Assembly: GCA_964617355.1 (NCBI GenBank)
Contig: CAZTXP010000037.1
Coordinates: 7,055 to 71,054, forward strand
DNA length: 64,000 bases
Source of the DNA: CAZTDU01 sp964617355
Lineage (GTDB): Bacteria > Pseudomonadota > Gammaproteobacteria > Burkholderiales > SG8-39
Direction: 5' to 3'
A program made the position numbers and the translations under genes. A model generated the notes under the pieces. The model made no database searches. It saw only the letters and a program-made list of their open reading frames with translations, and was not told the DNA's origin. This document shows positions 23,580-32,593 of this stretch, piece after piece. How positions within the stretch are numbered: the stretch's first letter is position 1; each line of letters begins with the position of its first letter.

Positions 23580-24778
23580 TGGCGACGGTCGTCCTGCTGG
23601 CCCCGCTGGGCAACACCGGCTTCGGCACCTTCGGCTTCCACCTGTCGCGCGAGCTGCTGCCGCTGGTCGACCGAGACGGCGTTACGTTCCGGATCCTCTC
23701 CGGCAACGACCGTCGCCGCGCCGTCGCGGCCGATTCCCCCGACGCGAAGGCGCGCGCCGTCCACGCGGCGCACGCAAGGATCTTCCCCGGGATCGCGGAC
23801 GTCTCCGTCTCGATGTTCGACGCCACCAATGTCGTCGTGCTGCCCGGCCGCGTGCGTGTCGGCTTCACGATGTGGGAAGGCTCGCAGGTACCGCCCGAGT
23901 TCGCCGAGCAGCTGCGTCCCTTCGACCTGGTCGCCGTTCCGAGCCACTGGAACCAGCGCGCCCTCGACGCGGCCCTCGCGGCGCTGCCCCCCGGGCGACG
24001 GCCCGCCACCGCGGTGTGGCCCGGCGCGGCGCCGGACATCGCGTTCGCGAACGCGGGGCCGAGCCGCTATCGCGGCGACGCCTTCACCTTCGGCAACGTC
24101 GGCAAGTTCGAGCGCCGCAAGGGCATCGTGCCGATGGTCATGGCCTATGCCGAGGTCGCGCGCGCGCGCCGCGGCACGCCGATGCGCCTGCTCGCGAACT
24201 GGACGCACATCTGGCACAAGTCCTGGGCCGAGCGCGCGCAGGCCATGCTGGGCGACCACGGCTTCGAGCCGGAGCCCGGCGACCGTGGCGGCGCGCTCGC
24301 GCGCTTCCGCCATCGCGACGCGAGGAACGCGACGATCGAGCTGCTGCTGCGGCCGCTGCCGGGCGAGGACGACGTGATCGAGTTCCACCGCGGCTGCGAC
24401 GCCGGGCTCTACCCGTATTTCTGCGAGGGCTGGGGCCTGCCGCTGATCGAGACGCTGGCCTGCGGCGTGCCCTGCGCCGCGAACCCCTATTCGGCGCCGA
24501 CGGAGTACCTGGTCGACGGCGGCTACGTGCCGATCGCGAGCACGGTCGAGCGACCGATGCGCGGGGTCTTCTACCAGAAGTGGCCGTGGGGCACGTGGCG
24601 CGAGCCGACGCTCGAGGCCATCGTCGCGGCGATGGCCACGCTGCTCGACATGCCGCCGGAGCGGCGGCTGGCGATGGGCGCGCGCGCGCGGGACCACCTG
24701 CAGCAGCGGTTCACGTGGCGCGACGCCGCCGTCCGCGTCGCCGCCGACCTGAATGCCATCCTCGCCGCAATGCGCTAG
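23579..24778 (+). CDS. Glycosyltransferase family 4-like protein
   Basis: A 399-aa cytoplasmic or peripheral glycosyltransferase with the GT-B fold. The N-terminal part contains LLAPLGNTGFGTFGFHLSREL. The C-terminal donor-binding domain contains FTFGNVGKFERRKGI and the characteristic YPYFCEGWGLPLIETLACGVPC, where the Glu-x7-Glu-like motif contacts the nucleotide sugar. It starts in TGATG at the end of cls. Donor and acceptor are unknown; a role in envelope glycan or glycolipid synthesis is plausible beside cls. Confidence 0.88.
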   Translation: MATVVLLAPLGNTGFGTFGFHLSRELLPLVDRDGVTFRILSGNDRRRAVAADSPDAKARAVHAAHARIFPGIADVSVSMFDATNVVVLPGRVRVGFTMWEGSQVPPEFAEQLRPFDLVAVPSHWNQRALDAALAALPPGRRPATAVWPGAAPDIAFANAGPSRYRGDAFTFGNVGKFERRKGIVPMVMAYAEVARARRGTPMRLLANWTHIWHKSWAERAQAMLGDHGFEPEPGDRGGALARFRHRDARNATIELLLRPLPGEDDVIEFHRGCDAGLYPYFCEGWGLPLIETLACGVPCAANPYSAPTEYLVDGGYVPIASTVERPMRGVFYQKWPWGTWREPTLEAIVAAMATLLDMPPERRLAMGARARDHLQQRFTWRDAAVRVAADLNAILAAMR

Positions 24779-24787
24779 GCTCCTCGC

Positions 24788-25738
24788 ATGCGCTGCGTCT
24801 TCGTTGCCCTGCTCCTCGCGTTCGCCGCCTCGGCGTCGGCCCAGCCCGCCGCGCCGCTGCGCGTCATCGTGGTCTACCCGCCCGGCGGGCCTAGCGACGT
24901 CGTCGCGCGCGTGGTCGCCGAGCGCCTCGGCGCGCGCCTCGGCCAGCCGGTGGTCGTCGAGAACCGCAGCGGCGCCAGCGGCGCGATCGGCATCGACGCG
25001 ATGGCCAAGGCCGCGCCCGACGGCCGCACGCTCGCGTTCTCGGCGGTCAGCCCGGTGACGCTGCTGCCGCACGTCGCGCGCGTGCCCTACGACCCGATCA
25101 AGGACGTCGCGCCGGTGGCCTCGGTGATGTTCTCGCCGGTATACCTCGTGGGCACGCCGGCGTTCAGCGGCCGCACGCTGGAGGATGCGGTCGCGCAAGC
25201 GCGCGCGAAGCCGGGCTCGATCCGGCTCGCCACTTCCGGCGTCGCCACGCTCGGCCACGTGATGCTGGAACAGATCCGCTCGGCGGCCGGCGTCGACATC
25301 GTGCACGTGCCCTACAAGGGCGGCGGGCAGGTGGCGCTCGACGCCGCGGCCGGGCAGTTCGAGCTCTTCACCACCAATCCGGCGCCGGGCGTGAACGGGC
25401 TCATCGCACAGGGAAAGCTGCGCATGCTCGCGGTGGCCGCGCCGCAGCGGCTCGCGGCGCACCCCGCGGTGCCCACCATGGCCGAACTCGGCCGCCCGGA
25501 GTCGAACTACGCCTCGCTCTTCGGCTTCTTCGCGCCGGGGCGCACGCCCGCGGCCGAGGTCGCGCGGCTGAACGCGGAGGTGAACGCGGTACTCGCGCTG
25601 CCCGCGGTGCGCGAGCGCATCGCGGGCCTGGACAACGTGCCCGCGCCCGACACGCCCGAGGCCTTCGCGCGCCGCGTGCTGCAGGAATACGCCTCGAACG
25701 CGCGCCTCGTGGCACGCACGGGGTTGAAGGCAGACTAG
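24788..25738 (+). CDS. Bug-family tripartite tricarboxylate transporter substrate-binding protein
   Basis: Periplasmic receptor of 316 aa with a signal peptide ending near ASASAQ (residue 19). The family blocks are LRVIVVYPPGGPSDVVARVV, VENRSGASGAIG, KAAPDGRTLAFS and HVPYKGGGQVALDAAAGQFE. No TctA or TctB genes are nearby. It follows the glycosyltransferase gene by 9 bp, but a functional link is doubtful. Its stop is immediately followed by three tandem 33-bp repeats and a convergent gene. Confidence 0.93.
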   Translation: MRCVFVALLLAFAASASAQPAAPLRVIVVYPPGGPSDVVARVVAERLGARLGQPVVVENRSGASGAIGIDAMAKAAPDGRTLAFSAVSPVTLLPHVARVPYDPIKDVAPVASVMFSPVYLVGTPAFSGRTLEDAVAQARAKPGSIRLATSGVATLGHVMLEQIRSAAGVDIVHVPYKGGGQVALDAAAGQFELFTTNPAPGVNGLIAQGKLRMLAVAAPQRLAAHPAVPTMAELGRPESNYASLFGFFAPGRTPAAEVARLNAEVNAVLALPAVRERIAGLDNVPAPDTPEAFARRVLQEYASNARLVARTGLKAD

Positions 25739-25837
25739 CGCGATCGCTTGCGATTGCGCTCCACGCGAGCCCGCGATCGCTTGCGATTGCGCTCCACGCG
25801 AACCCGCGATCGCTTGCGATTGCGCTCCACGCTAGCC
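25739..25837. repeat. Three tandem 33-bp direct repeats between convergent genes
   Basis: Three abutting copies of 33 bp (25739-25771, 25772-25804, 25805-25837) begin right after the Bug stop codon. They differ only near the end of the unit (CGAGCC, CGAACC, CTAGCC). Each holds the palindrome GCGATCGC followed by GCGATTGC, able to form a small hairpin with one G-T pair. The third copy supplies the TAG stop of the convergent thioesterase gene. The unit is a multiple of three, so frames stay open across it. A role as bidirectional terminator or repeat element is inference. Confidence 0.9.
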
Positions 25838-26653
25838 CCGCGCCCTGACCGCGAGGCTCTGCGTCGCGCGGCCGACGAGGCCCTCCTCGTCGAACAGGCG
25901 CGACTCGGCGAGCCCGCCACCCTCGTCGCAGAAATACGACTGCGAGTCGACGCAGATCCACTCGCCGCGCGGCACGCGCAGGAGATTGATCGTCAGGTCC
26001 GAGTTCGCGAAGGTGAACTTGCGGAAGTCGAGCACCGCGCTGATGCCGTTGCCGGAGTCGGCGGCGACCGCGACGCGCTCCAGCGGCCGCGGCGATTCGC
26101 CCGCGACCAGCGGATGCCGCAGGCGGAACCACACGGCCGACGGCGTGCGGAACGGACGGCCGGTGGCGACGCGCGTCTGCACGAGCTCCGGGTAGCCCAC
26201 CATGTCCGTGACGATCGGCATGCGCGCCTCGACCGATTCGTCGACGCGCTTCGGCGCCTGCGGCAGCGGATGGCCGGGGACGTCCGCGGGCAGTGCGATT
26301 GCCTGCTCGCGCTGCGCCACCGCGGTGAAGCGCGCGACCTCCTTGCCCTCGGCCTCCAGGGTCGCGGCGAAATGCGCGACGCCCTTGCCGGCGTATTCGG
26401 TGCGCACCTCGAAGGCGAGTTCGCCGATCGGGATCGGCCGGATGAGGTTCGCGGTGAGGCGCGCGACGTGCGTGTACTCCATCGCCGCCGCCGCGCGCTC
26501 GATGGCGCCGCCCACCAGCGCGATCGGCGGGCCGGCGTGCTGGTGCGCCGGGCTCCACGGCCCGCGCGTGAGTTCGGTGGCGCGATAGCGATCCCCGGCA
26601 CGCTCGTACGCGCACGCGGGGATCTTCGCGAGTTCCGTGTGCGGCGTGGTCAT
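25832..26653 (-). CDS. Acyl-CoA thioesterase family protein (TesB-like double hotdog)
   Basis: A 273-aa protein with two hotdog-like halves. The N-terminal half contains RGPWSPAHQHAGPPIALVGGAIERA and VARLTANLIRPIPIGELAFE, both typical of TesB-related thioesterases. The C-terminal half contains INLLRVPRGEWICVDSQSYF and GLAESRLFDEEGLVGRATQS. It likely hydrolyses an acyl-CoA; the chain type is unknown. The start overlaps the alpha-hydroxyacid oxidase stop by four bases (ATGA), so the two work in one operon. The stop codon lies in a tandem repeat copy. Confidence 0.88.
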   Translation of the reverse strand: MTTPHTELAKIPACAYERAGDRYRATELTRGPWSPAHQHAGPPIALVGGAIERAAAAMEYTHVARLTANLIRPIPIGELAFEVRTEYAGKGVAHFAATLEAEGKEVARFTAVAQREQAIALPADVPGHPLPQAPKRVDESVEARMPIVTDMVGYPELVQTRVATGRPFRTPSAVWFRLRHPLVAGESPRPLERVAVAADSGNGISAVLDFRKFTFANSDLTINLLRVPRGEWICVDSQSYFCDEGGGLAESRLFDEEGLVGRATQSLAVRARG

Positions 26654-27798
26654 CGCGCCACGAGGTCGGGCGTGATCTCGGCGAGGTTGCGCGCGCCGCA
26701 GAGCTGCATCGCGCGCACGAACTCGCCCTGCAGGATGGACAGCGCCCGCGCCGCGCCCTCCTCGCCGCCGGCCATCACGCCGTAGAGCGTCGCGCGGCCG
26801 ACCTGCACCGCGGTCGCACCGAGCGCGCGCGCCTTCAGCACGTCGACGCCGCGGCGCACGCCGCTATCGACCAGCACCGGCACCTTGCCGCCCGCCCCCT
26901 GCACCACGTCGGGCACCGCGTCCAGCGTGCCGAGCGCGCCGTCGAGCTGCCGCCCGCCGTGGTTCGACACCACGATCGCGTCCACGCCCATCGAGGCGAG
27001 GCGCATGGCGTCGTCGCCGCGCTCCACGCCCTTCACCACCAGCTTGCGGGGCCAGCGCTCGCGCAGCTTCGCCAGTTCGTCCCAGTCGAAGCTCGCATCC
27101 ATCTCGCGGCCGACCGACGAGGCGACGTCGGTCGCCTTGGTCGACGACGCGACGAGGCCTTCCAGGTTCGCCATCTGCGGCATGCCGTGCCGCGCCATGT
27201 CCCAGAGCCACGCCGGCTTGGCCCACATGTCGCGCGAGTTGCGCCAGCTCGGCTTGAAGTTGGACGCGAAGTCGTTCCGGAGGTCGCGCTCGCGCTTGCC
27301 GCCCACGGGCAAGTCGACCGTCAGCACCAGTGCCTCGTAGCCCGCCGCCTCGGCGCGCGCGATCAGGCGCTCGCGCACCTTCAGGTTGCGCAGCACGTAG
27401 AGCTGGAACCAGAGCCGCCCGCCCGCCTGCTCGGCGACCTCTTCGATGGAACACATCGCCGGCGTGGCGAGCGTGAACGGGATGCCCATCGCCTTCGCCG
27501 CGCGCGCGATCATGATCTCGGCGCCGCGCCGGCCGATGCCGATGGCGCCGGTGGGCGCGATCACGATCGGCGACGCGGCGGGGCCGCCAAGGAGTTCCAG
27601 CTTCGTGTCGACCTCGGCGACGTTCACCAGCACCTTCGGGCGCAGGCGCACGCGCTCGAAGGCCTCGCGGTTGCCGCGCAGCGTGGTCTCGTCTTCCGCG
27701 CCGCCGTCGAAGAAATCGAAGATCGCGCGCGGCAGGCGCCGCTTCGCGATCAGCCTCAGGTCCGCGATGTTCGCGGCGTGCTTCAACGCATCCGACAT
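26650..27798 (-). CDS. FMN-dependent alpha-hydroxyacid oxidase/dehydrogenase
   Basis: A 382-aa TIM-barrel flavoprotein of the lactate/glycolate/mandelate oxidase family. LRLIAKRRLPRAIFDFFDGGAEDE at the N-terminus, SPIVIAPTGAIGIG, and the active-site block VVSNHGGRQLDGALGTLDAVPDV (catalytic His and substrate-binding Arg) identify it. No membrane segment is seen, as in soluble members. It oxidises an L-2-hydroxy acid to the 2-oxo acid; the exact acid is unknown. It is first in a two-gene operon with a thioesterase. Confidence 0.93.
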   Translation of the reverse strand: MSDALKHAANIADLRLIAKRRLPRAIFDFFDGGAEDETTLRGNREAFERVRLRPKVLVNVAEVDTKLELLGGPAASPIVIAPTGAIGIGRRGAEIMIARAAKAMGIPFTLATPAMCSIEEVAEQAGGRLWFQLYVLRNLKVRERLIARAEAAGYEALVLTVDLPVGGKRERDLRNDFASNFKPSWRNSRDMWAKPAWLWDMARHGMPQMANLEGLVASSTKATDVASSVGREMDASFDWDELAKLRERWPRKLVVKGVERGDDAMRLASMGVDAIVVSNHGGRQLDGALGTLDAVPDVVQGAGGKVPVLVDSGVRRGVDVLKARALGATAVQVGRATLYGVMAGGEEGAARALSILQGEFVRAMQLCGARNLAEITPDLVAR

Positions 27799-27837
27799 GG
27801 GCCGCAGTTTACCCGCCGGCCAGGATGCACTCCTCGC

Positions 27838-28473
27838 TCAGGCGCGGCCGTACCCCTCCTGCCGCAACCTTACCGAGAGGTCGGCGCCGTTGACCACCAC
27901 GCGCGCGATCGAGCGGCCGTAGCCGTCGACCGCGATCCGCCAAACCTGTACCGCGCCGCTGGAGAGCAGCTGCTGCAGCCGCGCGCGCGCCGCGGCGCCC
28001 TGCGGCGTCGAGGGATCAAAGGTCTGCATCCCCGAGAGCACGTAGGTCACGCCACCCGCCACGAACGACGCGCCATCCACCGCGAGGAACGGCCCCGCAA
28101 GCGTGCGCCACGTGCTCGCAGCAGGGGGCGGCACCGGCGCGCCGTAGGGCGTCGGCGCAACGTAGGCGGGAGGCGGCACGTAGACCGGCGCCGGGACATA
28201 GGCCGGCGCGACGTAGGCGGGCGCCACGTAGGCGGGTGCGACGTAAACAGGACGCGGCACCACGACCACGCGCGGCGCAGAGTAGGCGACGGCCGGCGCG
28301 CCACGGTAGCTAGGCCCGTGGTGATGGTGCGAATGCGCGTGGGAGTGCGAGTGAGCGTGCGAGCCGCGCGAGGACGACCCGCCGCGCGCCGCGTGCGCTG
28401 GAACGCTGGCCACGGCGGCCGCGCCGAGCAGCGCGGCGGCGAACGCGAGGCGGTGTTTCGCTATCCCGTACAT
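27838..28473 (-). CDS. Secreted His- and Pro-rich protein with degenerate nuclease-like (SNase) C-terminus
   Basis: A 211-aa exported protein; signal peptide ending near PAHAARG. A His-rich run (SHAHSHSHAHSHHHH) follows, then a low-complexity repeat of the type AYVAP x4 and a Pro-rich link. The last 90 residues read like a staphylococcal-nuclease fold: FLAVDGASFVAGGVTYVLSG, ARARLQQLLSSGAV and DGYGRSIARVVVNGADLS. The catalytic Asp pair and first Arg of active nucleases are not kept (DGAS; YVLSG), while the YGR Arg is. It is probably not an active nuclease. An ATG nine bases upstream could also start, but AGGA is better spaced for this one. Confidence 0.75.
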   Translation of the reverse strand: MYGIAKHRLAFAAALLGAAAVASVPAHAARGGSSSRGSHAHSHSHAHSHHHHGPSYRGAPAVAYSAPRVVVVPRPVYVAPAYVAPAYVAPAYVPAPVYVPPPAYVAPTPYGAPVPPPAASTWRTLAGPFLAVDGASFVAGGVTYVLSGMQTFDPSTPQGAAARARLQQLLSSGAVQVWRIAVDGYGRSIARVVVNGADLSVRLRQEGYGRA

Positions 28474-28602
28474 GGCGGGCATCCTAAACCCGCCGACCCC
28501 GCGGATAAGGACTTTTACAATTGCACGACGGGCACCCGCATAATGGCGCCTCCCGGCAACTGGCATGCGGCGCCGCAACAGCGGAACCGCCGCGGAGAAT
28601 TC

Positions 28603-29457
28603 ATGGAAACCATCGCCTTCATCGGCACCGGCATCATGGGCGTGCGTCAGGCAGCGAACCTCGTGCGCGCCGGCCACCCGCTCGTCGCCTACTCGCGCAC
28701 GCCGTCGAAGGCCGACCCGCTCGTCGCGCTCGGCGCGACAGTCGCGCCGACGATCGCCGACGCGGTGAAGGGCGCCGACGTCGTCATCACGCTGATCGGC
28801 GCGCCGAAGGACGTCGAGGAGGTGTACTTCCAGCACGTGCTCGGCGCCGCGAAGCCCGGCGCGCTGCTCATCGACATGACCACCTCGAGCCCGAAGCTCG
28901 CCGAGAAGATCGCCACCGCGGCCCGGGCCAACGGCCTGCGCGCGCTGGACGCGCCGGTCACCGGTGGCGAGCAGGGCGCGCGCGAAGGCACGCTCACCAT
29001 CCTCTGCGGCGGCACGCAGGAAGACTACGACGCCGCGCTGCCGATCCTGCAGCGCATGGGAAAGACGATCGCGCGCTTTGGCGGTCCCGGCGCCGGCCAG
29101 CGCGCCAAGGCGGTGAACCAGATCATCGTGCAGCAGAACGTGCTCGCCGCGGTCGAGGGCCTCGCGTTCGGCAAGCGCGCCGGGCTCGATGTCGAGGTAC
29201 TGCTGCAGACGCTGCAGACCGGCACCGCGGATTCCAAGGCGCTGCGCTTCCAGGCCACGCGCGCGATCCGCGGCGACTTCACGCCCGGCTTCTACCCGGC
29301 GCATGCGCTGAAGGACCTCGAGATCGCGATCGAGGAATCCGACGCCCTCGGCATGGACCTGCAGGGCCTGAAGAACATGCGGGACCGGTGGAAGGAACTC
29401 TTCCGGCGCTACCCCGACGCCAACTCCATTCAAGACATCATCCGCCTCTATCTCTAG
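28603..29457 (+). CDS. NAD(P)-dependent beta-hydroxyacid dehydrogenase (GarR/3-hydroxyisobutyrate dehydrogenase family)
   Basis: A 284-aa enzyme. Start METIAFIGTGIMGVRQAANL follows GGAGAATTC. IAFIGTGIMG is the Rossmann motif, DAPVTGGEQGAREGTL the substrate loop, and KAVNQI holds the catalytic Lys of the family; KDLEIAIEESDALG matches the C-terminal helical domain. It is the first gene of a long plus-strand catabolic operon. The family covers tartronate semialdehyde reductase, 3-hydroxyisobutyrate dehydrogenase and 2-(hydroxymethyl)glutarate dehydrogenase. The last is noteworthy because lyase and aconitase-type hydratase genes follow, as in nicotinate degradation. Substrate is undetermined. 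Confidence 0.9.
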   Translation: METIAFIGTGIMGVRQAANLVRAGHPLVAYSRTPSKADPLVALGATVAPTIADAVKGADVVITLIGAPKDVEEVYFQHVLGAAKPGALLIDMTTSSPKLAEKIATAARANGLRALDAPVTGGEQGAREGTLTILCGGTQEDYDAALPILQRMGKTIARFGGPGAGQRAKAVNQIIVQQNVLAAVEGLAFGKRAGLDVEVLLQTLQTGTADSKALRFQATRAIRGDFTPGFYPAHALKDLEIAIEESDALGMDLQGLKNMRDRWKELFRRYPDANSIQDIIRLYL

Positions 29458-29465
29458 GGAACACC

Positions 29466-30383
29466 ATGGCAAAACGTCTCGAGGGCGTCCTCTCGCCCGT
29501 CATCACCCCGTTCAAGAAGGACCTCTCGCCGGACCACGACCGCTTCGTGAAGCACTGCAAGTGGCTGCTGCGTAGCGGCTGCTCCGGGCTCGCGGTGTTC
29601 GGCACCAACAGCGAGGCGAACTCGATGGCGGTCGAGGAGAAGCTCGAACTGCTGGATGCGCTGATCAAGGGCGGCGTGCCCGCCGACGCGCTGATGCCCG
29701 GCACCGGCCACTGCGCGCTCACCGACTCGGTGAAGATGACGCGCGAGGCGGTGCGCATGGGCTGCGCGGGCGTGCTGATGCTGCCGCCGTTCTACTACAA
29801 GGGCGTGCCGGACGAGGGGCTCTTCCGCAACTTCGCCGAGATCGTCGAGCGCGTGGGCGACGACCGCCTGCGCCTCTACCTGTACCACATCCCCCCGGTG
29901 GCGAACGTGCCCATCACGCTGGAGCTGATCGACAGGCTGATCACGCGCTACCCCGGCATCGTCGTCGGCGCGAAGGATTCCTCCGGCGACTGGTCGAACA
30001 CCAAGGCGGTGCTCGATCGCTTCAAGGACCGCGGCTTCGACGTCTTCCCCGGCAGCGAGGTGTTCCTGCTCGATGGCCTGCGCGCCGGCGGCAAGGGCTG
30101 CATCACCGCGACCGGCAACGTGAACCCCGGCCCGATCAACGAAGTGTTCAAGAACTGGCGCGGCCCCGATGCGGATCGGCTTCAGGCCGGCATCACCGCG
30201 ACGCGCTCGATCGTGCAGAAGGTGCCGATGATCCCGGCGCTGAAGGCGATCACCGCGCACTTCGGCAACGACCCGGCGTGGAAGACGGTGCGCCCGCCGC
30301 TCGTCGAGCTGTCGGACGCGCACGAGAAGCAGGTGATCACCGAACTGAAGTCGGCCGGCTTCTCGATGCCGGGCCTAGCCTAA
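29466..30383 (+). CDS. Dihydrodipicolinate synthase family aldolase/lyase (DapA-like)
   Basis: A 305-aa class I aldolase-type TIM barrel. GVLSPVITPFKKDLSPD starts the barrel; GTNSEANSM replaces the GTTGE phosphate/pyruvate loop of DapA. The Tyr lies in LYLYHIPPVANVPI and the Schiff-base Lys in IVVGAKDSSGDWSNT. The altered loop argues against a lysine-biosynthetic DapA and for a catabolic pyruvate aldolase or hydratase. It lies 8 bp after the dehydrogenase gene and 4 bp before a Bug receptor gene, clearly in one operon. Confidence 0.9.
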   Translation: MAKRLEGVLSPVITPFKKDLSPDHDRFVKHCKWLLRSGCSGLAVFGTNSEANSMAVEEKLELLDALIKGGVPADALMPGTGHCALTDSVKMTREAVRMGCAGVLMLPPFYYKGVPDEGLFRNFAEIVERVGDDRLRLYLYHIPPVANVPITLELIDRLITRYPGIVVGAKDSSGDWSNTKAVLDRFKDRGFDVFPGSEVFLLDGLRAGGKGCITATGNVNPGPINEVFKNWRGPDADRLQAGITATRSIVQKVPMIPALKAITAHFGNDPAWKTVRPPLVELSDAHEKQVITELKSAGFSMPGLA

Positions 30384-30387
30384 CCCC

Positions 30388-31350
30388 ATGCGCCGCGCCC
30401 TCGCCGCCATCGCGCTCGCCGCCGTCACAGGCATCGCGGGCGCCCAGGACACCTTCCCCTCGCGCACCGTGCGCATGATCGTGCCGTTCGCGCCCGGCGG
30501 CGGCATCGACGTGCTCGGCCGCGCGATCGGCCAGAAGCTCTCCGAGCGCTGGAAGCAGCCGGTGGTAATCGAGAACCGCCCCGGCGCGAGCGGCGCGATC
30601 GGCACCGAGCTCGCCGCCAAGGCGCCGGCCGACGGCTACACGCTCCTCATGTCGGTGAACACCATCGTCATGGTGCCGAGCCTCAGCCCGAAGGCGCCCT
30701 ACGACCCGGTGAAGGACTTCGCGCCGGTGTCCACGGTCGCGCTCGGGCGCCTGTCGCTGGTCGCGCATCCGTCGCTCGGCGTGAAGAGCGTCGCCGAGCT
30801 GCTTGCCCATGCGAAGAAGGACCCGGGCAAGCTGAACTACGGCTCGCCCGGCAACGGCACGCCGCACCACCTGTCGATGGAGCTCTTCAAGCAGCGCACC
30901 GGCTTCGAGATCACGCACATCCCGTACAAGGGCTCGGACGGGTTCCTGGCCGGCATCCTCTCGGGCCAGACGCAGGCGGTGTTCATGCCGATCCACCAGG
31001 CGCTGGCGCAGGTGCAGGCCGGCAAGCTGGTGATGCTCGCCGCGGGCGGCAAGGAACGCGCCTCGGTGACGCCGAACGTGCCCTCGCTCGCCGAGGCCGC
31101 CGGGATCTCCGACATGGACGTGGACATGTGGTACGCGGCCTACCTCCCGGCCGGCACGCCGCGCGAGATCGTGCAGCGCGTGAACGCGGACATCAATGCG
31201 GTGCTGAAGATGCCCGAGGTCGCCGAGACGCTCGGCAAGCAGGGGCTCACGCCGATGGGCGGCGCGAGCGAGGCGCTCGCGGCGATCACGGTTGCCGACC
31301 TCGCGCGCTGGGCGCGGGTCATATCGAACGCGAAGATCAAGGCGGACTGA
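30388..31350 (+). CDS. Bug-family tripartite tricarboxylate transporter substrate-binding protein
   Basis: Periplasmic receptor of 320 aa. The signal peptide ends near AGAQD (residue 21). Then FPSRTVRMIVPFAPGGGIDV, VIENRPGASGAIGTELAAK, PADGYTLLMS and ITHIPYKGSDG, all standard Bug blocks. Its position inside the catabolic operon (between the aldolase and an FAD monooxygenase) suggests that it binds the substrate of this pathway or a close analogue. No membrane components are seen in the window. Confidence 0.94.
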   Translation: MRRALAAIALAAVTGIAGAQDTFPSRTVRMIVPFAPGGGIDVLGRAIGQKLSERWKQPVVIENRPGASGAIGTELAAKAPADGYTLLMSVNTIVMVPSLSPKAPYDPVKDFAPVSTVALGRLSLVAHPSLGVKSVAELLAHAKKDPGKLNYGSPGNGTPHHLSMELFKQRTGFEITHIPYKGSDGFLAGILSGQTQAVFMPIHQALAQVQAGKLVMLAAGGKERASVTPNVPSLAEAAGISDMDVDMWYAAYLPAGTPREIVQRVNADINAVLKMPEVAETLGKQGLTPMGGASEALAAITVADLARWARVISNAKIKAD

Positions 31351-31352
31351 AC

Positions 31353-32591
31353 ATGCACGCGATCATCGTCGGCGGCGGCATCGGCGGGCTCACGCTCGCG
31401 CTCGCGCTGCACAAGGCCGGCATCTCCTGCAAGGTCTACGAATCCACCCCGGAGCTGCGCGCCATCGGCGTCGGCATCAACCTGCTGCCGCACTCGACGA
31501 AGGTCCTCGACGAGCTCGGCCTGCAGGACGAACTCGCACGCGTCGCCGTCACCACCAGGGAAGCGGCCTTCTTCAACCGCTTCGGCCAGTTCGTGCACCG
31601 CGAGCCCTCCGGCACCTACGCGGGCTACCCATGGCCGCAGTTCTCGATCCATCGCGGCGACCTGCAGATGGTGCTCGCGGCCGAGGTGCAGAAGCGCCTT
31701 CCGCCCGGCACGCTGGTCACCGGCTGGAAGTGCACCGGCTTCACGCAGGACGAGCGCTCCGCGACCGCCAGCTTCGTCGACGCCGCCGGCCACGCGCTGC
31801 CGCCGCAGTCGGGCGACGTGGTCATCGCCTGCGACGGCCTGCACTCCGTGATCCGCAAGAAACTCCACCCGGACGAAGGCGAGCCGCGCTACTCGGGCGT
31901 CAACATGTGGCGCGGCGTGACGCGCTGGAAACCCTTCCTCTCCGGCGCGAGCATGACGCGCGTCGGCTGGCTGGTGCCGGGCAAGATGGTGATCTACCCG
32001 ATCCGCAACAACGTCGACGCCGAGGGCCGCCAGCTGGTGAACTGGGTAGCCGAGGTGACGACGCCCAAGTACGAGAAGCGCGACTGGAACCGCCTCGGCA
32101 AGCTGGAGGACTTCCTGCCGGTGTACGCCGACTGGAAATTCGACTGGCTCGACGTGCCCGCGTTCCTGAAGGCCTCGGACATCATCCTCGAGTTCCCGAT
32201 GATCGACCAGGACCCGCTGCCGTTCTGGACCAAGGGCCGCGTCACGCTGCTGGGCGACGCCGCGCACCCGATGTACCCGCGCGGCTCCAACGGCGCCGGG
32301 CAGGCGATCCTCGATGCGCAAGCGCTGGTCGACGCCTTCGTCGCGGAACGCGACCCGGTGCGCGCGCTCGCCGCCTACGAGGCGAAGCGCCTGCCGGCCA
32401 CCTCCGAGGTGGTGCTCACCAACCGCAAGAACCCGCCCGACGCCATCCTGCGCGAAGTCTGGCAGCGCACCGGCGACAAGCCCTTCAAGAACATCGACGA
32501 CGTGATCACGAAGGACGAGATCATGGCGATCTCGGACGGCTACAAGAAGGTCGCGGGCTACGACAAGGCGGCGGTCGCCGCGGGGAGGTAG
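31353..32591 (+). CDS. FAD-dependent monooxygenase (salicylate-hydroxylase-like, group A)
   Basis: A 412-aa flavoprotein hydroxylase. The start MHAIIVGGGIGGLTLALALHKAG includes the GxGxxG motif. VVIACDGLHSVIRKKL is the DG motif, and RVTLLGDAAHPMYPRGSNGAGQAI is the GD motif closing the FAD site. No membrane or second domain is seen. It likely hydroxylates an aromatic or N-heterocyclic acid with NAD(P)H and oxygen. It is followed after 2 bp by an ABM-domain gene, in the middle of the catabolic operon. Confidence 0.93.
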   Translation: MHAIIVGGGIGGLTLALALHKAGISCKVYESTPELRAIGVGINLLPHSTKVLDELGLQDELARVAVTTREAAFFNRFGQFVHREPSGTYAGYPWPQFSIHRGDLQMVLAAEVQKRLPPGTLVTGWKCTGFTQDERSATASFVDAAGHALPPQSGDVVIACDGLHSVIRKKLHPDEGEPRYSGVNMWRGVTRWKPFLSGASMTRVGWLVPGKMVIYPIRNNVDAEGRQLVNWVAEVTTPKYEKRDWNRLGKLEDFLPVYADWKFDWLDVPAFLKASDIILEFPMIDQDPLPFWTKGRVTLLGDAAHPMYPRGSNGAGQAILDAQALVDAFVAERDPVRALAAYEAKRLPATSEVVLTNRKNPPDAILREVWQRTGDKPFKNIDDVITKDEIMAISDGYKKVAGYDKAAVAAGR

Positions 32592-32593
32592 CG

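Noticed and set aside
25739..25837. CRISPR array
   Set aside because: The three 33-bp units abut directly with no spacers, and no cas genes are seen.
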